Part shown: positions 4,956 to 12,652 of the stretch, in pieces
Layout: every line of letters begins with the position of its first letter
Position numbering within the stretch: position 1 is the first letter of the stretch
Virus record (IMG/VR): IMGVR_UViG_3300027983_000139
Span: 1-21,414 of that record
Source: a virus
Direction: 5' to 3' (one strand)
DNA length: 21,414 nt
Notes under the pieces: model-generated
The model's database searches: none
Told to the model about the DNA's origin: nothing
What the model saw: only the letters and a program-made list of their open reading frames with translations
Position numbers and translations under genes: made by a program

Positions 4956-6724
4956 TCTACAATGTCAATATCGTTTTCGTAGCTTGTAAAGCCATTTTCT
5001 TTTACAACACGCATAACATAACTTACTCTTCCAATTAATTCGTCTTTGTGTGAGATAAGAAATACATTCTTATCACCTTCACGGCCCATTTTCTTGAGAA
5101 CGCTCAATGAACTTTCAACACCAGCAGTATCCATACCGCTATCAATCAGCTCATCAATAAACAACAAGTTGATCTTTTGATATAGGCTTTCCCAAACATC
5201 GCGGAATGCAAAGCTCATACCTAAGATAAGTCTGTTGCGTTCGCCACGACTCAAGTTATCAAAGTCTAGATCTTGTCCTAGTTGAGTAATTTCAACATTC
5301 AAATCATTCTGGAACACAACTTGATGTGGCAATCCTAGCTTGTCGAGATAATATGTAAGCCTATTGTTCAAATACGCTAGGTTTTGATCAATAATCTTTT
5401 TACGAATGAAGCTGTCTTTATTTGTAAGTAGCTTTAGCAAGAACTCTTGATGCTCTTTGAATGTAGTAAGATCGTTTACAGGAGACCAATCAATTTCTTG
5501 CATAGCTGTTGACAACAATTCATCAATCTGTGCTTGATAAGGATCGTTTTCATTTTGTTTTGTATCAAGCGACTGTTTCAAACTGTCAACGTTTTTACGA
5601 TGCTCATATGCTTCTTTAGCACTTTCATAGAACGTATTAGGCTTTCCGTTGATATCACCAATGTCACTAAGATCTTTAAGCACAGCAGTTAGCTTTTTGC
5701 TAATTTCTAAATGATAGGTGTCTGCATCCTGTAACTCTTTCATCTTTTTGTCAAGAATTTCTTGTTTCTTGTCTGCATGCAGCAGCTGATTACAAGTGTA
5801 ACAGGTAGCATCTTCAAGATTTAAGATGTCTTTTTCAACCTTTTCAACACTAGCCTTTGCACGTAACTGTGCAGTCTCTAATGTGCTTTTCTCTTTATTA
5901 AGAGCCAAAATAGCAGTATTGTGTTGAGTCCAATTAGACAATTTTTCATGTGCTTCTAGTTCAGCATCGATGTCTACGTGCTCTAGTTCTGTAATACCAT
6001 GCTGTAATTTAGCACAGTCTTGCTCCTTTTTAGCAAGCCAAGCACGTTGAGTACGACCTAAGCTATCAATAGTAGTTTGTATTTTTTCGTTTGCACCTTG
6101 AATAGCATTAATTTTTAGTGTTTCGTTTGTAATAGCATCTTTAGTTTGACGAGTTTGTTCTTTAAGAGCTTCGGCCTTTTCACTAAGGATAGTAATACCC
6201 AGCAACTGCTCAATGATAGCACGTTGATCATTAACACGCATGCTTAAGAAAGGCTCAGTGTAGGTGTTAAGTGCAACAATGTGCTTAAACATGTCATGCG
6301 ACATATCTAACAAGTCGTTAATATACTCTTGAGTCTTTCGACTGTCGCCTTGTGACTCATCTGTCATCTCTTGTTCTTGCTCGTCGACAAAGAACTTGAG
6401 TACATTAGGTGATCTACCACGCTCGACACGATAATCAACACCGTTCTTTTCAAAATGCAGTGTAACTAACATGCCCTTTGAGTTTGTCTTGTTGATTAGA
6501 TTGTTACGTTTAATATTAGTGAGTGCTTGTCCGTATAATGCATATGATAATGCATTGATAATGGTGGTTTTACCTGTACCATTACGATTTCCACTATCAT
6601 CTCCGCCTTGATCTAAGTTTTCACCTAGCACAAGTGTTAATTGCTCGCGATTAAAGTTTACAGCTTGGGTCTGATTGCCCACGCTCATAAAATTCTTCAC
6701 AGTCAAATCCTTAATTTTTATCAT
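4952..6724 (-). CDS. gp46: gp46-like recombination nuclease ATPase subunit (SbcC/Rad50 family)
   Basis: The 590-residue protein is the SMC-like ATPase partner of gp47. The N-terminal lobe has Walker A GNRNGTGKT at residues 45-53. Two long coiled-coil stretches (about 180-300 and 320-440) flank a zinc hook CYTC with cysteines at 308 and 311, which joins two molecules. The C-terminal lobe has the ABC signature LSRGERNR at 491-498, Walker B LLFIDEL at 520-526 and a D-loop (SGMDTAG), followed by a SHKDE switch motif. Length matches T4 gp46 (about 560). In T4 the gp46/47 complex resects DNA ends to start recombination-dependent replication and takes part in host DNA breakdown. The ATG overlaps the gp47 stop by four bases, so the subunits are translationally coupled. 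Confidence 0.96.
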   Translation of the reverse strand: MIKIKDLTVKNFMSVGNQTQAVNFNREQLTLVLGENLDQGGDDSGNRNGTGKTTIINALSYALYGQALTNIKRNNLINKTNSKGMLVTLHFEKNGVDYRVERGRSPNVLKFFVDEQEQEMTDESQGDSRKTQEYINDLLDMSHDMFKHIVALNTYTEPFLSMRVNDQRAIIEQLLGITILSEKAEALKEQTRQTKDAITNETLKINAIQGANEKIQTTIDSLGRTQRAWLAKKEQDCAKLQHGITELEHVDIDAELEAHEKLSNWTQHNTAILALNKEKSTLETAQLRAKASVEKVEKDILNLEDATCYTCNQLLHADKKQEILDKKMKELQDADTYHLEISKKLTAVLKDLSDIGDINGKPNTFYESAKEAYEHRKNVDSLKQSLDTKQNENDPYQAQIDELLSTAMQEIDWSPVNDLTTFKEHQEFLLKLLTNKDSFIRKKIIDQNLAYLNNRLTYYLDKLGLPHQVVFQNDLNVEITQLGQDLDFDNLSRGERNRLILGMSFAFRDVWESLYQKINLLFIDELIDSGMDTAGVESSLSVLKKMGREGDKNVFLISHKDELIGRVSYVMRVVKENGFTSYENDIDIVE

Positions 6725-7731
6725 AATTCGCTATAAATGTCCATAAGTGTTTTTTTGTTGAAGTTATCTGAGTCAATTGCAGCGATTTCGCCAGCAACAA
6801 TTTGATCTACACTTTCAAACTGTGCAATGTCTAATTGAGTACTAATATCTTCTAGTGACTTTTGTGGAATCAAACTAATTTCACGACAGTTGTATTGAGT
6901 AATGAATGTTTCCTTAATGAAACTTGCTTCTTCATAGCTGATAGGCAAGTCCAAGTTGACACGCAAGTACATATTGGGCTTAATAAACGTAGTTTGCTCG
7001 TCAATAAGTTTGCTAAGTTTAACTGTACGATACTTTGGACACTCTGGCCAGTTAATGTACTGTGGTTCCTTATCGTTTTCACGATCGAGTACCATCATAC
7101 CACGGTCATCGTCCCATGTATCAGCATAGTTGTGCGGAAATGCATTACCAATGTAATGCACTGCACCTTGTTGTTGACGTTTGTGGAAGTGTCCGCTAAA
7201 AACATACTTTTGATTAACAAAATCTTCTGCACGTAGCTCACCATGATCGGGCATTTGTACCATTGCGTTCATAAAAAACGTAGGAAGTTCAAAGTGACCA
7301 AATATATACTTGCTTTTTAGATGTTTTAGCTTTTTCCACTCGTCGCCTACTAGCCAAGGAACAATAGTTACATCGTCTATGGTGGTAATTTCGTCAACAA
7401 ATGTAATACCTGGAATGTGTTTAGCAAACGCAGTTGAATTAACAGTGCGCTTGTCTTTGTAATACAGGTCATGATTACCATCAAAGAAGAAAAACTGCTC
7501 AAAAGCAGCACCTAGCTTCTCCATACTACGGATAGTTGCATCCATAGTAGTAAGATTTAATGAATTTCGATTGTGATGCCAGTCGCCGCAAAAGATACCA
7601 GTTTCACAACCGTTGGCTTTTGCAGTTTTGATGAACCAATCAACAAAATCTTCACAATCTTGATTGTGAATCTTTGAATTACCCTTTAATCCAAAGTGTA
7701 TGTCTGTAAAGACTGCTGCTTTTTTAAACAA
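6721..7731 (-). CDS. gp47: gp47-like recombination nuclease subunit (SbcD/Mre11 family)
   Basis: The 336-residue protein is a calcineurin-like metallophosphoesterase with all the expected metal-binding motifs: DIHFG (D10, H12), CGDWHHN (D50, H52, H53), GNHD at 85-88, GHFELP near 145 and GHFHKR at 180-185. It supplies the nuclease site of the gp46/47 end-resection complex. Length is close to T4 gp47 (339). The start is TTG at 7731, with GGAG nine bases upstream and a sigma-70 type promoter 30-60 bases upstream. No ATG fits, because the D10 motif follows within ten residues. It is the first gene of the gp47-gp46-70-residue-GIY-YIG run. Confidence 0.96.
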   Translation of the reverse strand: MFKKAAVFTDIHFGLKGNSKIHNQDCEDFVDWFIKTAKANGCETGIFCGDWHHNRNSLNLTTMDATIRSMEKLGAAFEQFFFFDGNHDLYYKDKRTVNSTAFAKHIPGITFVDEITTIDDVTIVPWLVGDEWKKLKHLKSKYIFGHFELPTFFMNAMVQMPDHGELRAEDFVNQKYVFSGHFHKRQQQGAVHYIGNAFPHNYADTWDDDRGMMVLDRENDKEPQYINWPECPKYRTVKLSKLIDEQTTFIKPNMYLRVNLDLPISYEEASFIKETFITQYNCREISLIPQKSLEDISTQLDIAQFESVDQIVAGEIAAIDSDNFNKKTLMDIYSEL

Positions 7732-7764
7732 AAGTTATTGCTCCATAAATTTGTATATCTTTAT

Positions 7765-7793
7765 AGTATACAGGTTAATGTTAATAGTGTCAA
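7765..7793 (-). promoter_or_regulatory. Sigma-70 type promoter for gp47-gp46
   Basis: On the minus strand, TTGACA (7793-7788) is followed by a 17-base spacer and TATACT (7770-7765), one base from the full consensus. Predicted start of transcription is near 7758, giving a leader of about 27 bases with a GGAG ribosome site. It lies directly between the gp55 stop and the gp47 start, in the expected orientation. Confidence 0.82.
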
Positions 7794-7797
7794 GAGA

Positions 7798-8625
7798 TTA
7801 TTTGTTACCTAGTTCTTTTTCTCTACGTTGTTGTGCTTCCCACTCGCCTTGATTTTGTCGTGTAAAGCTAGGATTCATGTTGTTCATTTCTAAAATATCA
7901 TCACGAATGTTTTGATTACGCTTTTCAATGTTAATAACACGCACAAAACTGTTAGTAACTGCGGCTGTATAGTATGCAAACGGATTATCTGACTTTGATT
8001 CGTCAAACTGCAACCCGATTTGTGCTAACTGTAGGATAGCTTGCCCGCGCATTTCATCGTTATAAGTGTATCCACGTACATTACCACGAGTAGCATATCG
8101 ATCACATAGTTTCATCCACATAAGAGCAAGTTTATTTGTAGCCATACCGCCGCCTAGATTAAAATGTCCGTTTTCCATTCCGCTTGACCAATGACTTTTG
8201 CCCACACACTTTAGATTATCTTCTTCATCAAACTTAAAATGTTGGAAAGGTGGAAAGTTAAGTTTTACTTTGTGATCGGCAACTGTCTTTGGTGTCTTCT
8301 TGCGCCCCGGCTCGTCTGGAACATGCTCAAATGTCATAATGCGAAATACTAATGAAGTTTTTTTAATTTTTCTGTAATCAATTTCGCACTCAGCAAGTTT
8401 AATTTTTTCTCCTGCTAGTTTACGAGCTTCAAATGCTTCGTGTTGTAAGCGTTTAGCTTGTACTCTTTTAGCTTCTGCAATAGTTCTAATATTGATTTTG
8501 TCAATATTAGGCAAAATAAGATCAAACTGATGATCAGTATTTGATACAAAGCTACAAAATGTACTCTTTGATTTGTGTATTTCTTTAAGTATATCTTTGT
8601 TATTTAAATAGTTAACTTTTCTCAA
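7798..8625 (-). CDS. gp55: gp55-like late transcription sigma factor with long N-terminal extension
   Basis: The C-terminal part (about residues 160-265) carries the gp55 pattern: LMWMKLCDRYATRGNVRGYTY, then LQLAQIGLQFDESKSDNPFAYYT, then NSFVRVINIEKRNQNIRDD, corresponding to sigma region 2 that contacts core RNA polymerase and the late -10 box. T4 gp55 is 185 residues; here about 150 extra residues precede this domain, including a helical basic stretch and a segment with PGRKKTPK and LNFPPFQHFKF that I cannot assign. The start is taken as TTG at 8625 (275 residues) because GGAGAG precedes it by six bases; a TTG at 8637 would leave almost no leader after the promoter's predicted start. gp55 upstream of gp47 and gp46 keeps the T4 order. 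It should drive the ATAAATA promoters in this window. Confidence 0.9.
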   Translation of the reverse strand: MRKVNYLNNKDILKEIHKSKSTFCSFVSNTDHQFDLILPNIDKINIRTIAEAKRVQAKRLQHEAFEARKLAGEKIKLAECEIDYRKIKKTSLVFRIMTFEHVPDEPGRKKTPKTVADHKVKLNFPPFQHFKFDEEDNLKCVGKSHWSSGMENGHFNLGGGMATNKLALMWMKLCDRYATRGNVRGYTYNDEMRGQAILQLAQIGLQFDESKSDNPFAYYTAAVTNSFVRVINIEKRNQNIRDDILEMNNMNPSFTRQNQGEWEAQQRREKELGNK

Positions 8626-8649
8626 TGAACTCTCCAATAGTTATAATAC

Positions 8650-8678
8650 ATTATAATATACATACTTAATTTTGTCAA
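8650..8678 (-). promoter_or_regulatory. Perfect-consensus sigma-70 promoter for gp55
   Basis: On the minus strand, TTGACA (8678-8673), exactly 17 bases, then TATAAT (8655-8650). Predicted transcription start is near 8643, about 18 bases before the chosen TTG start at 8625. A perfect match in both hexamers and spacer suggests strong recognition by the unmodified host polymerase. Confidence 0.88.
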
Positions 8679-8688
8679 CTAAATAACA
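8679..8688 (+). promoter_or_regulatory. Possible late-type promoter element for the baseplate block
   Basis: CTAAATAACA resembles the other ATAAATAC/ATAAATAAC elements, with C in place of A at the first position. It directly abuts the -35 hexamer of the divergent gp55 promoter. The predicted transcription start (about 8691) would leave the AGGAG ribosome site (8692-8696) at the very 5' end, which weakens the call. Confidence 0.4.
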
Positions 8689-8706
8689 TATAGGAGACAA
8701 CAAATA

Positions 8707-9591
8707 ATGGCAATTAATTTCGGCGGCCTAAAACAACAGGCATCAGCAGCACTTTCGTCAGCAGCATCGCAGGCTCGCAATTCAGTGTCTCCACAAGCAT
8801 CAGCAGCAGTAAACAACCTATTAGGTAGTGCTGCTAGTTTTGGTCAAGGATTAATTGGACAAGCTGGTAACGCAGTAAAAGGCATTGCTGAGGATATATT
8901 TAGTGCTAAAAACTTTATGAGTTTATTGCGTGGCGGCGGCCTTCCTAAGTTTGGTATGCCAGGAGCTGTTGGATTTTCAGAAGTTAGCTGGCAAGGAGCT
9001 GATAACGATGACTGGCGTGTCCGACTTTCTTTACCACCAGGTATGGGTTTAGAACCAACACTTTCGGCAGCATTAGCAGAAACAAACGGAATGATTTTTC
9101 CGTATACGCCTAGTATTATTATGTCGCATAGTGCTACTTACAGCCAAGTTAAACCTACACACAGTAACTATCCTTTTCCTGTTTATCAAAGTAGTCAACC
9201 TGATAACATTCAGATCAGTGGAGATTTTATTATTGAAAATGAATCAGAAGGAGTATATTGGGTAGCAATGGTACACTACTTGAGAAGTGTTACGAAAATG
9301 TCCTACGGTAATTCAAGCAATCAAGGTAGTCCGCCACCAGTAGTACAACTTAACGGCTACGGCGATTATGTTTTTAAAAATGTTCCAGTTGTAGTTCAAC
9401 AATTTACTTGCGAACTGCCGCCAGATGTAGATTATATCTACATACCCTCACTAGATACCTGGGCACCAACTAGATGCAACGTAGCAGTAGTATTGATGCC
9501 GACATACAGCAGACGAGCTGTACAACAATTTAGCCTAGACAAGTTTGTCAGTGGCGGATATGCCAAAGGCAACGGACAAGGATTTATCTAA
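8707..9591 (+). CDS. Baseplate tail-tube cap/initiator-like protein (gp48/gp54 type)
   Basis: The 294-residue protein opens the baseplate block. AGGAG lies ten bases before the ATG. Residues 1-75 are Ala/Ser/Gly-rich and low in complexity. A structured region follows, with conserved-looking segments FPYTPSIIMSHSATYS, HSNYPFPVYQ, IQISGDF, YWVAMVHYLRSVTKMSYG, PPPVVQLNGYGDYVF and a C-terminal strand region. This pattern recurs in baseplate tube proteins of marine T4-like phages, and position before gp53 and gp5 agrees. In T4, gp48 and gp54 sit on the hub and start tube polymerisation. I cannot decide between gp48 and gp54 from sequence alone. Its stop shares one base with the gp53 ATG (TAATG), so translation is coupled. 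Confidence 0.7.
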   Translation: MAINFGGLKQQASAALSSAASQARNSVSPQASAAVNNLLGSAASFGQGLIGQAGNAVKGIAEDIFSAKNFMSLLRGGGLPKFGMPGAVGFSEVSWQGADNDDWRVRLSLPPGMGLEPTLSAALAETNGMIFPYTPSIIMSHSATYSQVKPTHSNYPFPVYQSSQPDNIQISGDFIIENESEGVYWVAMVHYLRSVTKMSYGNSSNQGSPPPVVQLNGYGDYVFKNVPVVVQQFTCELPPDVDYIYIPSLDTWAPTRCNVAVVLMPTYSRRAVQQFSLDKFVSGGYAKGNGQGFI

Positions 9592-9893
9592 TGGCAAATT
9601 ATATTGGAACTAGTCCTTGGTTTAACACACCTACACAAGAAGGTCAGTATCTTGACATTTTAAAAATACGACCTATCCCTGCAGAATCAGACGATGTATT
9701 AGTTACAATACAGCCTCAGTATACACATCGCCCTGATCTGTTAGCATTTGACTTATATGGCGATAAAGACTTATGGTGGGTTTTTGCCCAACGCAATATG
9801 GAAATACTTAAAGATCCTGTATTTGATTTAATAGCAGGAATACAAATTTATGTACCCAAAGGCGCCGCATTATCAAAAGTATTAGGAATATAA
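9591..9893 (+). CDS. gp53: gp53-like baseplate wedge protein
   Basis: This 100-residue protein carries the gp53 family signature: YTHRPDLLAFDLYGDKDLWWVFAQRN followed by ILKDPVFDLIAG and IYVP, preceded by an LDILKIRPIP strand. T4 gp53 is about 196 residues, so this is a short version that keeps the conserved core and lacks the longer T4 N-terminal part. gp53 joins neighbouring wedges into the closed hexagonal baseplate. The ATG overlaps the preceding stop by one base, and the next gene starts two bases after this stop, so all three genes are likely translated in series. Confidence 0.85.
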   Translation: MANYIGTSPWFNTPTQEGQYLDILKIRPIPAESDDVLVTIQPQYTHRPDLLAFDLYGDKDLWWVFAQRNMEILKDPVFDLIAGIQIYVPKGAALSKVLGI

Positions 9894-9894
9894 T

Positions 9895-12642
9895 ATGGCA
9901 GTAGTTCCGCAAAATGTAGCGTCGAGATTAAAAGCAGCAGGAAAAAGTTTTTCTGATACTATTGATGCAGCTACCCCGCAACTAATTTCATCGGCTAAAA
10001 AGTTTGCGCAAAGCGGTAATATTTCAGTTGACGGAGTTTTAGATTCTGTATCGGGATCTGTACAAGACTTAAAAGGTGCAACAGTTAATCTTGCAAATAG
10101 TTTAAATGGGTTAACTGGCCCAGGAATAGGACAAAGTTTAGTTGGTAACATTGCTAGTGGGTTAGGCGGCGGCATAATGGATAGAATTAAAGGCGGCCTA
10201 GGCGGATTTTTAGGAGCATCGTTCGGTGGCGGCTTTGGATCACCAAACGGAATGAGCGGCAGTGTACTTCCTAATCCGCTAGAACAATTTACCAGCTTCA
10301 ATTATGTCTTTACGTTGGGATGCCTAACAGCACAAGAACTATCATTTCCAGATGTCACATACCGTCGTAGGGATCCCAGTATTGTAATACTTAGAAGCGG
10401 CGGCGGCCCAACACCCGGCAGTGCAACGTTGTATGAAGCAAAAGGAAAAATTGAATACTTTATTGATGATGTTGAAATTGCAACTATTGTCGCCGGCAAT
10501 GACGGTACTCGGTCTACAAATGCAACAAGTATTAGTTTTAAAGTAACCGAACCTTACAGTATGGGGTTATTTTTACAAGCATTACAAGTATCAGCAATAC
10601 GAGCAGGTTATCCTACTTACATTGATGCTCCGTATCTTCTTACTGTAGAATTTAAAGGATACAATGATGCTGGACAATTTATTCATGCAAGTAACTTACG
10701 CAGAATGTTTCCTTTAAAACTGGTAAACATTGAATTTGATGTAACAGAATCAGGCAGTGTATATTCCGTAACTGCAATTCCTTATCAAGAAACTGCATTA
10801 ACTGACGAAACACAAACAACACATACTGACACAACCTTTACAGGAGCATCTGTTGCTGAAATGTTACAAACAGGAGCTAATAGTTTAACCCGTATTATAA
10901 ACGATAGACAACTTGCAGGCGAAAAAGCCGGCAAAACAAAAAAAGCTGATCAATATATTATAATGTTTCCAAACACTTCATCTTCAAATGAAGAATCGCA
11001 ACAGTTTATGATGGGACAACCGGAAGAGACAGCAGACGATACTGCAACTACTCGAGAATTTACTGACGAAGAAATAAGAAAATTTTATATATCGCAAACA
11101 GGAGACATAAATGGAAAAGTTCCAGTTGATTATAGAAATGAAATAAAAAATGCTGCCGGAATAACAATTAAACGATCTAGTATTGGAGAAAATATTCGCG
11201 AGTATGCCGAAAAAACACAAAACATGAACGACATTGGCAAAGCTAAGATTACTAAATCTAATTTTGACAGTAGCAAACGACCACTTGCAACACCTACTAA
11301 TTCAGAAAGTGAAACAATCAAAGGCAAAGTAGATAGATGCAAAATACAAATATCGGGCGATGTACGCACTGGTACATTTGCAGCAGGGCAAAAAATACAA
11401 ACTATAATTGAAGAAGTTATTATTGCTAGTGATTACGGCAGAGCAATTGCATCTAAGACGCCAGACAAATATGGAATGGTTCCTTGGTTTAGAATTCAAA
11501 CGCAAGTTTATAATAGTGACTCTAGTCCCGAAGTAGTTTCACAAACCGGAACACCGTCAAGAATATTTGTTTATAGAGTTGTGCCGTATCTTGTACATAT
11601 AAGTATATTTCAATCTGCTAGTGCAAAAAGCCCTGGCATTCCTCAATTAAAAACCCAAGTAGCTAAAGAATACAATTATATCTATACAGGAAAAAATAAA
11701 GATATTATTAATTTTGATATTAGATTTAATACTGCATTCTTTTCAAGTATTGCCGGCGACCTTGGTCAAGCAGGTGCAGATAGTAAAACTGCTATTAAAA
11801 ATGAAACTACTTCGAGTGGTCAAAGAGCAACACCTAGTACTTCTAAAGGAAATGCGTCAGCAGGAAATCTTGGCAAAACTCTAGATAGAGTAGTTACTCA
11901 AAAAAATAAGACTACGTTAGATGGTGCCCATCCTGAATCGCAAGTTGCTAGAATGTTTAATGATGCATTAGTTAATGGTAGTGTTGATTTAGTTATGGTT
12001 GATTTAGAAATACTAGGCGATCCATATTATATTTGTGATAGCGGTATGGGCAACTATAATGCATTGCAAGTTCCAGGAGTACTAAACATTACAGCCGACG
12101 GCACAATGAATTATGAAAATGGGGAAGTTGATATTGCACTTAACTTTAGAACTCCATTAGACTACGGTCCAAATGGTTATATGGAATTTCCAGGCGGCGG
12201 CACTACTCCTGTAGGAGAATTTAGTGGATTATATAAAGTAATATTTTGTGCTAATAAATTTAGTAACGGACAATTTACACAAACTTTACAAACTATACGT
12301 AGACCAAGGCAGGATGACGATAATCTTGCACCAGCTACTAGCACGCTAGTTAATACAGATAATGCAGGAGGACAAATAACTACTACTCCGGCTAACCCAG
12401 CTGTTGGTGCAAGTTCAGAAGGCACAGCAGGCGAAGCTGCTGCAAGAAGAAATGTAAACGGAGCATCTAACTCAGGAGCTGGTACACAATCAGAAGGCAC
12501 TGCTGGCGAAGCTGCTGCACAACGACTAGCTAGTAAGCCAAATCCGGCTGCTGGAAGTACGTATGATGATGCACCGTTAAGAGCGTTGAGAGCAAAACAA
12601 GCAGCTAATATCTCTGCACAACAACAATCAGGATCGTTCTAA
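9895..12642 (+). CDS. Large baseplate hub protein (915 residues) with C-terminal repeats
   Basis: Residues 1-125 are Gly/Ala/Ser-rich and hydrophobic (repeated GG and GLGG), possibly flexible or membrane-active. A domain from about 130 to 310 starts EQFTSFNYVFTLGCL and includes YEAKGKIEYFIDDVEIAT and LLTVEFKGYND, typical of hub proteins in marine T4-like phages; position just before gp5 suggests the gp27 role, the torus on which gp5 sits, but gp27 has only about 390 residues and homology is not proven. The middle and 680-800 are strand-rich. The C-terminus has SEGTAGEAAA twice (about 840-850 and 866-877) and then YDDAPLRALRA (890-900), a two-part motif shared with the next gene. The stop overlaps the AAGGA ribosome site of gp5. 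Confidence 0.78.
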   Translation: MAVVPQNVASRLKAAGKSFSDTIDAATPQLISSAKKFAQSGNISVDGVLDSVSGSVQDLKGATVNLANSLNGLTGPGIGQSLVGNIASGLGGGIMDRIKGGLGGFLGASFGGGFGSPNGMSGSVLPNPLEQFTSFNYVFTLGCLTAQELSFPDVTYRRRDPSIVILRSGGGPTPGSATLYEAKGKIEYFIDDVEIATIVAGNDGTRSTNATSISFKVTEPYSMGLFLQALQVSAIRAGYPTYIDAPYLLTVEFKGYNDAGQFIHASNLRRMFPLKLVNIEFDVTESGSVYSVTAIPYQETALTDETQTTHTDTTFTGASVAEMLQTGANSLTRIINDRQLAGEKAGKTKKADQYIIMFPNTSSSNEESQQFMMGQPEETADDTATTREFTDEEIRKFYISQTGDINGKVPVDYRNEIKNAAGITIKRSSIGENIREYAEKTQNMNDIGKAKITKSNFDSSKRPLATPTNSESETIKGKVDRCKIQISGDVRTGTFAAGQKIQTIIEEVIIASDYGRAIASKTPDKYGMVPWFRIQTQVYNSDSSPEVVSQTGTPSRIFVYRVVPYLVHISIFQSASAKSPGIPQLKTQVAKEYNYIYTGKNKDIINFDIRFNTAFFSSIAGDLGQAGADSKTAIKNETTSSGQRATPSTSKGNASAGNLGKTLDRVVTQKNKTTLDGAHPESQVARMFNDALVNGSVDLVMVDLEILGDPYYICDSGMGNYNALQVPGVLNITADGTMNYENGEVDIALNFRTPLDYGPNGYMEFPGGGTTPVGEFSGLYKVIFCANKFSNGQFTQTLQTIRRPRQDDDNLAPATSTLVNTDNAGGQITTTPANPAVGASSEGTAGEAAARRNVNGASNSGAGTQSEGTAGEAAAQRLASKPNPAAGSTYDDAPLRALRAKQAANISAQQQSGSF
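12406..12594 (+). repeat. SEGxAGEA repeats plus YDDAxLR motif, hub protein C-terminus
   Basis: In-frame coding repeats: GASSEGTAGEAAARR (12406-12450), SEGTAGEAAAQR (12490-12525) and YDDAPLRALRA (12562-12594). The same two elements, in the same order, end the next gene at 14078-14176. Nucleotide identity between copies is only partial (different Gly, Ala and Ser codons), so the resemblance is at protein level and not a very recent duplication. Confidence 0.85.
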
Positions 12643-12652
12643 GGAATAAACA

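Noticed and set aside
6862-7236. Plus- and minus-strand ORFs of 124 and 70 codons inside gp47
   Set aside because: They overlap the metallophosphoesterase frame, which has all catalytic motifs; these are shadows.
9882-10499. Minus-strand ORFs of 139 and 65 codons
   Set aside because: Antisense to the Gly-rich N-terminus of the hub protein; the Pro-rich composition is the reverse complement of Gly codons.
12177-12500. Minus-strand 107-codon ORF
   Set aside because: Antisense to the hub protein C-terminal repeats, with no start site or promoter.
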